55,140 nt of DNA from contig NZ_FZMF01000028.1 of assembly GCF_900197685.1 (NCBI RefSeq), forward strand, positions 1 to 55,140. The letters are read 5' to 3'. This DNA is from Helicobacter baculiformis (lineage in GTDB: Bacteria > Campylobacterota > Campylobacteria > Campylobacterales > Helicobacteraceae). A program made the position numbers and the translations under genes. The first letter of the stretch is position 1; the number at the start of each line of letters is the position of its first letter. The notes under the pieces were generated by a model, which worked only from the letters and a program-made list of their open reading frames with translations, ran no database searches and was not told where the DNA came from. This document shows positions 42,408 through 52,141 of the stretch, in pieces.

Positions 42408-43309
42408 AATACTTTCAAAAGGCTACAGATAAGGGCAGTTCTTGGGGTTATGTGGAGCTGGGCAACATGTATAAAGATGGCAAGGGGGTAGCCCAAGACT
42501 ACCAAGAGGCGATCAACTACTATAAAAGAGGCATGCAAACGGGCAATGCTTTGGGCTACTATAGCATGGCCTCCTTATACCTTGAGGGCAAAGGCGTGCC
42601 TAAAAGCCCAACAAAAGCGATCGAGTATTACCAAAAAGCGGCCTCTTTGGGGAAGGGTGATGGTTGGTTTTATATCGGACAAATGTATGAGATGGGGCAT
42701 GGGGTCAAACAAGATGATGCTAAAGCCATTCAATACTACCAAAAAGCTATCCAAAAGGGGAGCGCCTTGGCTTATGCGCGTCTAGCTAACTTCTATCAAA
42801 ATGGGCGGGGGGTGAAACAAGATTATGCAAAGGCTATGGAGTTTTACCAACAAGCTGCCAAGTTAGGAGACATTGCAGGTTATGCGGGCATGGGCAAGTT
42901 ATACAAAAATGGCTATGGGGTGAAACAAGATTATAGCAAAGCCATCAAGTATTACAAAAAGGCTGGAGAGGCAGGGTATTATTCTTTGGCTCTTGCCTCT
43001 CAGCAAGGTTTAGGGATGGTGCGCGACTACTTGGGTGCGATTACATACTACAGGCGTGCCATCAACGCGGGCGATACAAGAGGCTACGCTGGTTTGGGCT
43101 CACTCTATGAGGGCGGGCACGCCTTCCGCCAAAACTTCGCCAAAGCCTTAGAACTTTATAAAAAAGCAGGGGATGCTGGCTATGCCGGACTAGGCTCGCT
43201 CTATGCAAGGGGTTTAGGCGTGCCTAAAGATGCACAAAAAGCCCAAACATACTACAAAAAAGCCTGCGATCTAGGCTATGAGCAAGCCTGCACGCTTTTA
43301 AGCAAATGA
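42390..43309 (+). pseudogene. Sel1-repeat protein, 3' part after the frameshift
   Basis: About 305 codons of continuous Sel1-like repeats (ELGNMYKDGKGVAQDYQEAI, GIGK-like variants, and LGSLYARGLGVPKDAQKAQT). They end with the Hcp-type pair YYKKACDLGYEQACTLLSK. There is no signal peptide of its own; the first possible start is a GTG at 42452 without a good ribosome site. It belongs to the gene beginning at 41442. The repeats are so alike that copy number could change by recombination. Confidence 0.75.
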
Positions 43310-43326
43310 ACAACGGGGGCTAAGAG

Positions 43327-44067
43327 ATGAAAAAAGACTACCTAGACATTGTCCTAGCCGTGCTCAAAGAGGCAAAAGCCCCCGTGTCCATCCATGCGCT
43401 TTATAGCAGGGCACAGGAACTTTACAGCGCAGGCAAGATTAGCCAGATGTTTAGCACAGCAGAAGATGGGACTTATTACCCCGTGTGGTTGGCTTTAAAG
43501 AACAAAGAAACCCTGCCCTTTGTGCAGGTTTCACAACGCCCCATCACTATTGCCCTAAAAGAATACGCGCCCAATGCGCTAGAGGCGCAGGCAACAAGCC
43601 AAACTTCTAGCAAAACAGAACGCCACCACGAACGCTTATTACACCCTTTGCTAGCCCACTTTGCTTACACCAAATGGGGCGCACACACCAAGACCATTTA
43701 CCACGAAAAAGCCTTAAAGGGCACAAAGGGTAAAAACTCTTGGCTTTATCCGGACATGGTGGGGGCAAGCTTTACCTACCAAAACTTTGAGCCCACCTTG
43801 CGCCAATTTGTAGAAAACTTTGGCAATTTGCCCTTGGAACTCTTTTCTTTTGAGCTCAAAAAGGAGATGGATTTAAGCCATTGCAGAGAATATTACTTCC
43901 AAGCCATTAGCAACAGCTCTTGGGCGCACGAGGGTTACTTGGTGGTGGAGAAAATCAACACAGCAGACAATAATTTAATGGACTTGCTCAAACGCTTGCA
44001 CACCAGCTTTGGCATTGGGGTTGTCTTGCTCAATGTGCAAGACATGCAAAAAGCCAAGTGTTGTTAA
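43327..44067 (+). pseudogene. HrgA-like protein with HARE-HTH domain, 5' part of a frameshifted gene
   Basis: 246 codons. The first ~70 residues (MKKDYLDIVLAVLKEAKAPV, then ALYSRAQELYSAGKISQMF) match the HARE-HTH winged-helix domain found in restriction- and chromatin-linked proteins. The rest matches the COG2958/HrgA type (HHERLLHPLLAHFAYTKWGA, FGNLPLELFSFELKKEMDLS, SSWAHEGYLVVEK). The frame breaks in a run of five A at 44048-44052; one extra A restores LNVQDMQKSQVLLNAKFKEN. In H. pylori hrgA replaces a restriction enzyme gene at some loci. Confidence 0.7.
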
Positions 44068-44294
44068 ACGCCAAATTTAAAGAAAATTTAGATCACGCCA
44101 TGTTGGGCGAATTGTCTCAAAATAGCCCCGATTTTAAAGACTTCTTAAACGCTTTGACTCTCTATCACGAGGCGATTAAGGCGCACATGAGTGAGCAAAC
44201 CAACTTTCAAGCCTTTGATAGCGTGCTAGACAAAGCGGCATTGCAAAATTATATCAGTATGGAGATCCTGCAACAAGCCCCCACAGAGTTATAA
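44053..44294 (+). pseudogene. HrgA-like protein, 3' part after the frameshift
   Basis: About 80 codons containing LLNAKFKENLDHAMLGELSQ and NSPDFKDFLNALTLYHEA, which continue the HrgA family alignment after the break. A GTG at 44058 could start it, but no ribosome site is visible, so a separate protein is unlikely. Its stop abuts the ATG of the next gene. Confidence 0.65.
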
Positions 44295-45017
44295 ATGGCG
44301 ATTAATAATGTCGTGCAAAGGGGAGGCAAGGTGTGTGCCTACGATGAAAATGGCGAGGAGCTTTTTAGTAAATCTGGGGAATTGGTGCGCTACACGAGCG
44401 ATGCCGTCTTTGTGAGGCGGGGCAATCGGGTTTGCCAACTTGATATGTATGGCTATGTGGTGGATGGAAATGTTAAGGAGGAGACGCAATCTGGGAATGA
44501 GCTTGCAGGTTTTATCTTTCTTGTATTGGGTTTATTCTATGGTCTCTTTTGGCTTTTGCGTTTCTCATTGCGGCACTACCGCATCACATCAGTGATTGTT
44601 GTTATTCTTTTTGGGTGTGTTCTGCTAGCAGGTCTTTTTTCTCCAAGTCTTAAGCCACACCAAGAAAAAGCTGTGTCCTTTAGCAAAGATTACAACCACC
44701 GGCAACAAGCCTTTCACGATGCGATGGATCTCTTCACACAGCAAAACTACAAAAAAGCCCAAGAGCGTTTTATTTGGCTTGCCCAAATCAAATACCGCCC
44801 TGCCTTTAGTTCTTACATGGCCGGGCAATGTGCTTATAAAAAGAAACACTACCAAGAAGCCATTAAATTTTATCAACAAAGCCTAGCGATTAAAGAACAG
44901 GCAAGCTACACAGCCATTTTATTAGAAAACCTAGCCAATGCCTATAAAGCCCTCAAAGATGAGAAACATTATGCACATTACAGGCATCTTTTAGAACAAC
45001 AAAGAGCAAGGAATTGA
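44295..45017 (+). CDS. TPR protein with two membrane segments
   Basis: A 240-residue protein. The N-terminal ~70 residues are a small beta-rich domain with repeated short motifs (KVCAYDENGEELFSKSGELV). Two hydrophobic helices follow (GFIFLVLGLFYGLFWLL and ITSVIVVILFGCVLLAGLF), then two tetratricopeptide repeats (AMDLFTQQNYKKAQERFIWL, CAYKKKHYQEAIKFYQQSLA). It starts directly at the preceding stop codon. It closes the accessory plus-strand cluster. Function is unknown. Confidence 0.7.
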   Translation: MAINNVVQRGGKVCAYDENGEELFSKSGELVRYTSDAVFVRRGNRVCQLDMYGYVVDGNVKEETQSGNELAGFIFLVLGLFYGLFWLLRFSLRHYRITSVIVVILFGCVLLAGLFSPSLKPHQEKAVSFSKDYNHRQQAFHDAMDLFTQQNYKKAQERFIWLAQIKYRPAFSSYMAGQCAYKKKHYQEAIKFYQQSLAIKEQASYTAILLENLANAYKALKDEKHYAHYRHLLEQQRARN

Positions 45018-45095
45018 TAATAAGGGCGCAAGATTTAAGCCCCACCCCCCTTTCAAGTTTTGATCTCTTAGAGCGTGCGCGAGAGGGGGGGGCGA

Positions 45096-46523
45096 CTAGC
45101 CCTCCAACTTTTCTTTTAACAGCGCGTTGAGCGCGCTAGGGTCTGCCCCCTTGAGGTTTTTGAGTACCTGCCCTACAAAAAAGCCCAAGAGTTTGACCTT
45201 ACCGCCTTTGTATTCTGCCACTTTATCGGGGTGTTGGGCTAGTAGGGTGTCAATAGCACGCGATAACTCTTGTGTGTCCTGCACTTGGGCTAAGCCCAGT
45301 TTTTCAATGAGGGTATCTACATCGCTAGGCTGGCTTGCGCTTTGGCTTAAAAGCGCGTCTAAGATTTCTTTGCCTGCCTTGCCTGAGATTTTTTTGCTAT
45401 CTATGCGTTGCACTAAAGTGCCTAAAGTTTGTGCCTGCACTACACAATGCTCTAATTCCTGCCCTCCAAGTCGCCCTAACAACTCCACACACAGCCAAGA
45501 CATACTTCCTTTCACGCTTGCGCCCATCTCTACCATGTCTTCAAAATAGCGCGCGATTGCCACATCGCTCACTAACATAGATGCGTCTTCTGGTTTCAAC
45601 CCTAGCTCTATGTAGCGTACTTTTTTAGCATCGGGTAACTCAGGAATATTTTGCGCTTGCTTCAAAAACGCTTCTGGAATATATACGCGTCTAAGATCTG
45701 GATCGGGAAAGTAGCGGTAATCTGCCGAGCCCTCCTTATCGCGCATGGCTTGAGTGATTCCTTTTATCGTGTCAAAAAGGCGAGTTTCTTGCACCACTTC
45801 TTTAGCGTAAGTACCTCGTTCAAAAGCTTCAATCTGACGCCCTACCTCATAATCAATAGCTTTTTGAATGAATTTAAAACTATTGAGATTTTTGATCTCC
45901 ACACGGGTATAAAGTTTATCTTCACCCTTAGGGCGAATGGACACATTGGCATCACAACGAAAATTACCTTCTTGCATGTTAGCATCTGAAATGCCTAGAA
46001 AACGCACTAAAGCATGCAATTTTTTTAAATAGCTAATAGCTTCTTGTGCGCTACGCAAATCTGGGCGACTCACAATCTCTAAAAGTGGTGTACCTGCGCG
46101 GTTCAAATCCACTTTAGAAAATTCCCCTTCGTGAATATTTTTACCTGCATCTTCTTCGAGGTGGGCGCGTTCAATACCAACACGCTTAACGCCTGTATCC
46201 GTATCAATATCCAAATACCCTGCGCTCACAATAGGGATTTCAAATTGGGAAATCTGGTAAGCTTTAGGCAAGTCAGGGTAAAAATAATTCTTGCGCGCAA
46301 AAACAGAGTCTTGATTAATAGTGGCGTTAATCGCCGTTCCAAACGCAATTGCTTTTTTAAGCGCCTGCTCATTAAGCACGGGCAGAGCCCCGGGTAGACC
46401 TAAGCATACCGGGCAGGTATTGCTATTAGGAGTGTCTTTAAAGCTGGTCGGACAACTACAAAAAATCTTAGTCTGGGTGTTGAGTTGGGTATGCACTTCT
46501 AGCCCGATAATGGTTTCAAACAT
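45096..46523 (-). CDS. gatB: Aspartyl/glutamyl-tRNA amidotransferase subunit B
   Basis: GatB phosphorylates Glu- or Asp-tRNA and amidates it within GatCAB, giving Gln-tRNA(Gln) and Asn-tRNA(Asn); 475 residues. Opening [20 protein letters not shown] with the zinc Cys pairs CSCP and CPVCLGLPG, then [20 protein letters not shown] and [20 protein letters not shown]. The C-terminal YqeY-like tail ([20 protein letters not shown]) is intact. Its stop faces the accessory cluster, with a G/C-rich inverted repeat (45040-45108) between. Confidence 0.96.
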   Translation of the reverse strand: MFETIIGLEVHTQLNTQTKIFCSCPTSFKDTPNSNTCPVCLGLPGALPVLNEQALKKAIAFGTAINATINQDSVFARKNYFYPDLPKAYQISQFEIPIVSAGYLDIDTDTGVKRVGIERAHLEEDAGKNIHEGEFSKVDLNRAGTPLLEIVSRPDLRSAQEAISYLKKLHALVRFLGISDANMQEGNFRCDANVSIRPKGEDKLYTRVEIKNLNSFKFIQKAIDYEVGRQIEAFERGTYAKEVVQETRLFDTIKGITQAMRDKEGSADYRYFPDPDLRRVYIPEAFLKQAQNIPELPDAKKVRYIELGLKPEDASMLVSDVAIARYFEDMVEMGASVKGSMSWLCVELLGRLGGQELEHCVVQAQTLGTLVQRIDSKKISGKAGKEILDALLSQSASQPSDVDTLIEKLGLAQVQDTQELSRAIDTLLAQHPDKVAEYKGGKVKLLGFFVGQVLKNLKGADPSALNALLKEKLEG

Positions 46524-46532
46524 GAAAATCCT

Positions 46533-46730
46533 TTAGAATAACTTACTAAGTAAACCAACGATAAAAACTAAAGCCCAAAATCCAAGATAGGCAAGACCAC
46601 ACATTAGCGCACAATAAATTATAAATGGTAACGCTCTTATGATGAACAGCACAATAATTACGCCAACATAAACACAGAGAGGAAATAAGATAAGGACACC
46701 AAGTATCAAGAGTAAAGTTTCTATTGTCAA
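46533..46730 (-). CDS. Very small hydrophobic membrane protein
   Basis: A 65-residue, almost wholly hydrophobic protein with two predicted helices (LLLILGVLILFPLCVYVGVI and FIIYCALMCGLAYLGFWALV). The start is TTG 46730 overlapping the stop of the gene before it (TTGA) with GGAG nearby, so it is translationally coupled. No family is recognised. Confidence 0.55.
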   Translation of the reverse strand: MTIETLLLILGVLILFPLCVYVGVIIVLFIIRALPFIIYCALMCGLAYLGFWALVFIVGLLSKLF

Positions 46731-46999
46731 CTCCGAAATTTAATGCCAAATGCTCTCAAGACAAGCACCACAACTGCGCCCACAAGGGCTAGCCCAAGCA
46801 AGACAACTGCGATATTGGCAAAGAAGACAAGTACCGCCACCACAAGGGCGATGGCAAAAGCGATCACAAGGGCGATGATCAAAAAGACCGCCGATTCGAT
46901 GAGCAGGTCAAACACCACCGGAAACACACTGACAAGCCCACCCAAAAGCAACAGCCCGAGTAGGCAAACGATAAAGAGTCCCATCAAAAGTTCTATCAC
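46727..46999 (-). CDS. Small hydrophobic membrane protein
   Basis: A 90-residue protein, nearly all Val, Leu, Ile and Ala, with three probable helices (LLMGLFIVCLLGLLLLGGLV, FLIIALVIAFAIALVVAVLV, IAVVLLGLALVGAVVVLVLR). It ends in a short basic tail. It lies 16 bases after the M16 gene stop and is paired with the 65-residue protein. The pair may form a membrane complex; function unknown. Confidence 0.55.
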   Translation of the reverse strand: MIELLMGLFIVCLLGLLLLGGLVSVFPVVFDLLIESAVFLIIALVIAFAIALVVAVLVFFANIAVVLLGLALVGAVVVLVLRAFGIKFRS

Positions 47000-47015
47000 A
47001 ACGCCCTAAGAATTG

Positions 47016-48458
47016 TTACTTGTGCTCCACAGGCGCCATTTTTTCCTTTTGTGCTGCTTTTTTGGCTTGGATTTTGGGGTCCATAGTAACAATGCTAAAA
47101 CTCAAATCCGCCACCTCTGGGTGGGATTTGATATAGGCGTTGATCTCTTCCAGCTTGAGGTTTTTAATGCGCTCTAGCATGATCTTGTCGTAATCTAGGG
47201 GCAACCCTAAGTAAAAATTATGAAATTTTGTTGTCAAGCGTTTGCCTAAAGTCTCATTTGCCAAAGGCTCAGAACCTAGCAAGAATTTCTTAGCCCCCTC
47301 TAGCTCCTCCTGAGTGATGCCCTTTTCTATAAAATCCTTCACAACCTGCTTGACGAGCGCCACACTCTTATCTTGGTTTTCTACTTTGGTTTGCAGATAG
47401 CCTGTGGCGCAATTGATAATGCGTGAGAGTTGCACACGCATGTAGGCGCTGTAAGCTAAGCCCTCTTTAACACGAATGGTATCCATCAAACGTGAACCAA
47501 AGCCACTAGAACCCAAAACGAAGCTCATCACCTTAGCTAGGGGCAGTTCTTTTTCTAGGTCCTTCATGTAGAAGGGTGAGCCAAAGTAGACATAAGCCTG
47601 TTGGGTGTCCTTATAGGTGATTTTTTCTTGGGCTTTTTGCGCCGTGCCAAAGTGGGGAGTGAAGAAGGGTTTATTAGAAGGTAACGCCTCTAACAAAGGT
47701 TTGAGTTGTTCTAGAGTTTTGTCTGTATCCATATCACCACCCATCACAATGATAAGTCGTTCAATATCCAGCGCGTCCTCTAGTCGTTTTTTCACATCAT
47801 CTAAAGAAATACCTTGAATGCTCTTGGGCGTGCCCACAGCTGGGTGCGCTAGAGGAGTATTGGCAAAGAGTAATTTATTGAGCTCAAGTTGCGCGATGTA
47901 GTCAAAATTGCTCATCTTTGTCAAAGCGCTAGCTACCATGTGTTTTTGTACCTTCTCTAAGGCACCAGGGGTAAGATTGGGTGAGAGAAGTAGATCGTGC
48001 AAATAGCCAATCGCCTTTTCTTGGTATTCTTTTAAAAATCCTAGATCGATGTGCAGAGACTCTAATCTAATGTCTGTATCTAGAGTGATGGCAAGTTGTT
48101 CTAACTGCTCGGCAAATTTGACACTACCTAGCTCTTTTGTACCCTCATTGAGCATTTCTGCACTCAGTCTTGAAAGTCCATACTTGTCTTTGTCCATCAA
48201 ATTTCCCCCTCCGATAAACATTAAACGGATTTTCCCCATAGGAAGCAAACGGTTTTCTTCATAGATCACCGGAATTTTAATGCCTCTGACTCCAAAATAC
48301 TTAATGCCTTCTCCAACCTGATCACGCTTGATCACGCTATAAGTGTTTCCTTCTCTATTTTGTTTTGTCTGTTCCATCCATGCTCCTATGATAATCAATA
48401 CCACTACCGCCACGACCAATAAGAGCGCATACCGCGCATTTTTGAGTTTTGCGCTCAT
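47016..48458 (-). CDS. M16-family peptidase-like protein lacking the zinc motif
   Basis: A 480-residue protein with an N-terminal membrane anchor (YALLLVVAVVVLIIIGAW) and two M16-type halves. At the place of the HxxEH zinc motif it reads KYGLSRLSAEML, so it is probably non-catalytic, like the regulatory partners in heterodimeric M16 peptidases. GSSGFGSRLMDTIRVKEGLA is the conserved second-half motif that closes over peptides. The ATG 48458 has GAGAGG five bases upstream and overlaps the mqnC stop. H. pylori has a homologue between gatB and mqnC. Confidence 0.82.
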   Translation of the reverse strand: MSAKLKNARYALLLVVAVVVLIIIGAWMEQTKQNREGNTYSVIKRDQVGEGIKYFGVRGIKIPVIYEENRLLPMGKIRLMFIGGGNLMDKDKYGLSRLSAEMLNEGTKELGSVKFAEQLEQLAITLDTDIRLESLHIDLGFLKEYQEKAIGYLHDLLLSPNLTPGALEKVQKHMVASALTKMSNFDYIAQLELNKLLFANTPLAHPAVGTPKSIQGISLDDVKKRLEDALDIERLIIVMGGDMDTDKTLEQLKPLLEALPSNKPFFTPHFGTAQKAQEKITYKDTQQAYVYFGSPFYMKDLEKELPLAKVMSFVLGSSGFGSRLMDTIRVKEGLAYSAYMRVQLSRIINCATGYLQTKVENQDKSVALVKQVVKDFIEKGITQEELEGAKKFLLGSEPLANETLGKRLTTKFHNFYLGLPLDYDKIMLERIKNLKLEEINAYIKSHPEVADLSFSIVTMDPKIQAKKAAQKEKMAPVEHK

Positions 48459-49504
48459 CAATACCTCTCTAAAATCTCATATGCCGTATTGCGTTTAGCG
48501 GCTTTGCCACCCAAATCCGCCACTAACGCGATCATCTCTTCCTTGTTCATGCAAAAACTCGTACCCGCCGCTTTAACCACATTTTCCTCCATCATCACAC
48601 TTCCCAAATCGTTTGCCCCAAAGAGCAAGGCTAACTGCCCAATCATCGCTCCCTGTGTTACCCACGAACTTTGGATATTTGTAATATTATCTAAAAATAG
48701 GCGGCTACAAGCTAATAAACGCAAATAGCGGTTACTACTCGCTTTTTTAATATCAGGTCTTTCTTGTTGCAATGGGGTAAAGTTGGGCTGAAAACTCCAT
48801 AGAATAAACGCCCTGAAACCTCCCGTTTCATCTTGCAAGTTGCGTACGCGTTCTAAGTGCTCTACAACATCTTCCTCTGTATCTACGCTACCAAACATCA
48901 TAGTTGCTGTACTCTTGATTCCACACTTGTGCGCCTGCCTGTGCACTTCAATCCAACGATCCGCACTGAGCTTTTTGGGCGCAATTACGCGACGCACCCG
49001 ATCGCTTAAAATTTCCGCCCCTGCCCCCGGAATGGAGCTCAAGCCAGCCGCCTTTAAACGCTCTAGAACTTCTACTAAGGAAAGTTTAGAAATTTTAGCA
49101 ATGTAATCGATCTCTACAGCTGAAAAGCCGTGAATAGTGATAGTAGGAAATTTTTGCGCAATATGAGAAACCAAATTCTCATAATAGTCGATTTTAAGTT
49201 GAGGATGCACACCCCCCTGAAATAAAATTTGTGTGCCCCCGATGGCTAAGAGTTCTTCAATCTTACTATCAATCTCTTCAAAGCTGAGCAAATAACTATC
49301 CCCATCTTTGGGACGGCGTTTAAAAGCGCAAAATTTGCAGTCCACAAAGCAGATATTGGTGTAATTGATATTGCGATCTACAATAAAAGTCGTGGTGTTA
49401 TCCGGATGTAGAGCCTGCTTCTTGGCTAAGGCTAGAGCCCCGAGCTCCTTTAGGGGCTTGTGTAGCATCCATTCTAAAATAGTGGCTCTGTCTAAGCGTT
49501 CCAT
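48458..49504 (-). CDS. mqnC: Dehypoxanthine futalosine cyclase MqnC
   Basis: Radical-SAM enzyme of the futalosine menaquinone pathway, cyclising dehypoxanthine futalosine; 348 residues. The cluster motif CFVDCKFCAF follows NINYTNI. TQILFQGGVHPQLKIDYYE and GLSSIPGAGAEILSDRVR are characteristic of the MqnC/MqnE group, and the short inter-Cys spacing and the order of motifs fit MqnC. Helicobacter depends on this route for menaquinone. It overlaps the M16 gene by one base. Confidence 0.88.
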   Translation of the reverse strand: MERLDRATILEWMLHKPLKELGALALAKKQALHPDNTTTFIVDRNINYTNICFVDCKFCAFKRRPKDGDSYLLSFEEIDSKIEELLAIGGTQILFQGGVHPQLKIDYYENLVSHIAQKFPTITIHGFSAVEIDYIAKISKLSLVEVLERLKAAGLSSIPGAGAEILSDRVRRVIAPKKLSADRWIEVHRQAHKCGIKSTATMMFGSVDTEEDVVEHLERVRNLQDETGGFRAFILWSFQPNFTPLQQERPDIKKASSNRYLRLLACSRLFLDNITNIQSSWVTQGAMIGQLALLFGANDLGSVMMEENVVKAAGTSFCMNKEEMIALVADLGGKAAKRNTAYEILERY

Positions 49505-49513
49505 TGTGTTCCT

Positions 49514-52045
49514 TTAAAAACGCGTTCCCATAGAAAATTCAAAGCGTTGGGTGAGATCGCCCATATCAGGGTTAAAATAAAGTCCTCTCTTACTGCTCCA
49601 ATCATTAAAAAACGCGATAGGGAAAATAAGTACCAAAGGACCCATGGGCGAAATCCATTCAATTTGAATCCCTGTAGAGGCGCGCCAAGTGCCGTGTTCA
49701 TAGCCCGCTCCCACCACGCCATAATCTTTAAAATTCACATCACTACTATAAGCGTTATGCCAAAATCCCCCGCCTTTGCTATCGGTTTTAAAAGTCAAAA
49801 AGCCCCAGTCAAAAAACCATGCCACGCGCATTTTAGCCGCTTTGAGTAACCCATAACTCAACTCCACAGAGCCGGTATAAAGCCCGTCGCCCCCAACCCA
49901 CATGCCCTCAGGAGTTCTAGGAGTGATTGAGCGGTTCCTAAAGCCACGAATGGTAGTAACCCCCCCTAAATAGAAAACCGAGTTCAAGGGTAAATAATCT
50001 TCTGTATTGTAGCGGAAGATGTAACCCCCTTGAGTTTTAAAACGCGCGATCAAGTCAATAAGAAGATATTTTTGTAAGTGGTGGTAAGCGGCAAACTTGC
50101 CATAAATTTTAGTGTTGCGCACATTCCCACCCAAACCATTCCAAGAATTGAGTCCGCCTGCAGAAGGTAAACCCGCCATCGTGGTGTAGTTAGAGAAAGT
50201 GAAGCCATTTTTGGGGAAATAGTAATCATCTGTATTGTCAAAGTTTGTACTCAGAGTAAAGGAGCTAGTCGTAGGGGTATGATAATCGCGATTCCATAAA
50301 CCACGAAGAGGCTGACCATCTGGACCTTTCACAACCTGACCATCTGGAAGCGTGATCACGGTGTTTTGGCTGCTATAAAACATCTCATAAAGAGGACTAC
50401 TAAAACCAACAATCTTATTAACGCTAAAGTTATAGCCAAAGTTCATACTAAAGGTGTTGGTGAGCATGCGCCCTACCGTAGCGCTAAACCCACCCCCCTG
50501 CTGGATGTAGTTATAATTAATAATATACTCCGCAAAAAGACTAAGCGAAGAACTGTAGCGGCTATCAAAAATTCTAGGGTTTGTCAGAGTCAAATTCCCC
50601 GAAAACATACGCCCACTCCCTTTCATGCCATAGCTACTACTATAGCCACCCCCCGTAGCAATATTGGCATAAAGACTCATGCTCTGCCCAGTCCCAAATA
50701 AGTTTTTCTCACTCACGCTTCCATTGAGCATCAACCCGCCATAACTTCCATAGCCCAAGCCAAATTGCAATTGCCCCGTGCGCCCCTCTTCCACATTAAC
50801 TAATAAATCCATCAGTTCACTATTGACGCGACGCTCTTCGATCTTAACCTTAGAGAAAAAGCCCAAACGGCGCAAAGCATTTTCAGAATTGGCAACTTTG
50901 GTTAAGCTATAGCGTTCTTTGGGGTTAAGCCACACTTCACGGCGAATTACGCGATCGCTGGTGCGTTGGTTACCTGAAATGATAATATCGTTAATATAAA
51001 CCAAATTGCCGGTTTCAATGCGGTAAATGACCTTAACTTTACCGTTTTTTTCGTCTTTATCTAGGTCTGGCTTAACCACAGCAAAGGCATACCCCTGATC
51101 GGCAACTTCGCGTTTTAAGGTTTGGGAATCAGCGCGCATGTTTTCGATATTGAAGATCGCACCTTTTTGAATCTTGAGGGATTTTAAGAGTTTAGGAATG
51201 GGAACAACGGGTTTATCAATTTGGATTTCGATCCCGGAAACGCGGTATTGAATCCCTTCCTTAACTTTGTAATAAAGCTTTGCTTTGTGCGTTGCAAAAT
51301 TGGTATTCAAGAAAGGGGCAGACACATTTACATCTAAAAAGCCGTTACGCAAATACACATCTTGGATACGCATGGAGTCGTATTCTAGCTCGTTGAGATG
51401 TAATTTTCCGGAGTTTAAACCCCACATCCAACCCATGAAATCGCGTTGTTTATTAGCACTTAAAGATTCGACCACTCTAGGCTTGAGTTGTTCTCTGCCC
51501 TCGTAAGTGGATTTGGTGATGTAAATATGATTACCTCGATTAACTTGAAAAATAATGCGATAGGCCCCCCCATTGGCCAAACTTTCCGTACGCGCTTCTA
51601 CCACACTGCCATAAAAGCCTTGCTGTTCCAAAGCAGCTTTTAAGATGTACTTGGCATTCTCTAGTTTTGTCTCGTCGTAGGTATCCCCCTTTTTGATTCC
51701 CATTTGCGTATAAAGAGTTTCTTTTTCTTTTTCAGTGCCATAGCCCTTAATCTCTACCCCTGCAATACGTGGCTTTTCTTTGAAGTGGAAAACTAATTTA
51801 CCTTTCTTAAAAGTGGCATAAACATCTTCAAAATATCCCTGACTATAAAGCGCTAAAATCGCTTCATCGATTTTTTTAGGATCTAAAGATTCATTTTTTT
51901 TAATCTTGACAATTTCTCCAGCGAGCATGTCGGACATATAAGATAAGTCTTTGTACTCTATGCTGGTGATTCTATTCTCTTCAGCGTCTAGAGGGCAGAA
52001 CAACTGCCCCACGCACACCAAGACAATGGTAAGAATCTTTTTAAT
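49514..52045 (-). CDS. bamA: Outer-membrane protein assembly factor BamA, apparent ATT start
   Basis: Inserts beta-barrel proteins into the outer membrane. About 843 residues: signal peptide, five POTRA domains (for example [20 protein letters not shown], then [20 protein letters not shown]), then a 16-strand barrel with the loop-6 motif in [13 protein letters not shown] and the terminal Phe in FEFSMGTRF. The first standard codon in frame (TTG 52021) would leave only half a signal peptide. Starting at ATT 52045 gives a full one ([21 protein letters not shown]), and AGAGG lies six bases before ATT. Either a rare AUU start is used or a base is wrong. Confidence 0.93.
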   Translation of the reverse strand: MKKILTIVLVCVGQLFCPLDAEENRITSIEYKDLSYMSDMLAGEIVKIKKNESLDPKKIDEAILALYSQGYFEDVYATFKKGKLVFHFKEKPRIAGVEIKGYGTEKEKETLYTQMGIKKGDTYDETKLENAKYILKAALEQQGFYGSVVEARTESLANGGAYRIIFQVNRGNHIYITKSTYEGREQLKPRVVESLSANKQRDFMGWMWGLNSGKLHLNELEYDSMRIQDVYLRNGFLDVNVSAPFLNTNFATHKAKLYYKVKEGIQYRVSGIEIQIDKPVVPIPKLLKSLKIQKGAIFNIENMRADSQTLKREVADQGYAFAVVKPDLDKDEKNGKVKVIYRIETGNLVYINDIIISGNQRTSDRVIRREVWLNPKERYSLTKVANSENALRRLGFFSKVKIEERRVNSELMDLLVNVEEGRTGQLQFGLGYGSYGGLMLNGSVSEKNLFGTGQSMSLYANIATGGGYSSSYGMKGSGRMFSGNLTLTNPRIFDSRYSSSLSLFAEYIINYNYIQQGGGFSATVGRMLTNTFSMNFGYNFSVNKIVGFSSPLYEMFYSSQNTVITLPDGQVVKGPDGQPLRGLWNRDYHTPTTSSFTLSTNFDNTDDYYFPKNGFTFSNYTTMAGLPSAGGLNSWNGLGGNVRNTKIYGKFAAYHHLQKYLLIDLIARFKTQGGYIFRYNTEDYLPLNSVFYLGGVTTIRGFRNRSITPRTPEGMWVGGDGLYTGSVELSYGLLKAAKMRVAWFFDWGFLTFKTDSKGGGFWHNAYSSDVNFKDYGVVGAGYEHGTWRASTGIQIEWISPMGPLVLIFPIAFFNDWSSKRGLYFNPDMGDLTQRFEFSMGTRF

Positions 52046-52080
52046 GAGACACCTCTAATTTTGCATCGCTATAGAGCTGG

Positions 52081-52086
52081 ATTATA
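52081..52086 (-). promoter_or_regulatory. -10 box for bamA
   Basis: TATAAT on the minus strand, about 35 bases before the proposed ATT start. A second weaker TATAG-type sequence follows. Confidence 0.5.
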
Positions 52087-52141
52087 GCGCTTTGAGTCTT
52101 AAAGAGAATAAAAATAAAAAGTCTCACGATTATAGCGAGTT

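Noticed and set aside
45018-45108. C-rich and G-rich runs between the TPR gene and gatB considered as a perfect terminator.
   Set aside because: The arms pair only loosely with a long, partly structured loop and extend into gatB; a convergent terminator is possible but not shown.
46743-47009. Plus-strand Thr/Ser/Lys-rich 88-codon frame opposite the small membrane protein.
   Set aside because: It is the shadow of hydrophobic Val/Ala/Leu codons on the minus strand, where coupled stops and starts support the real genes.
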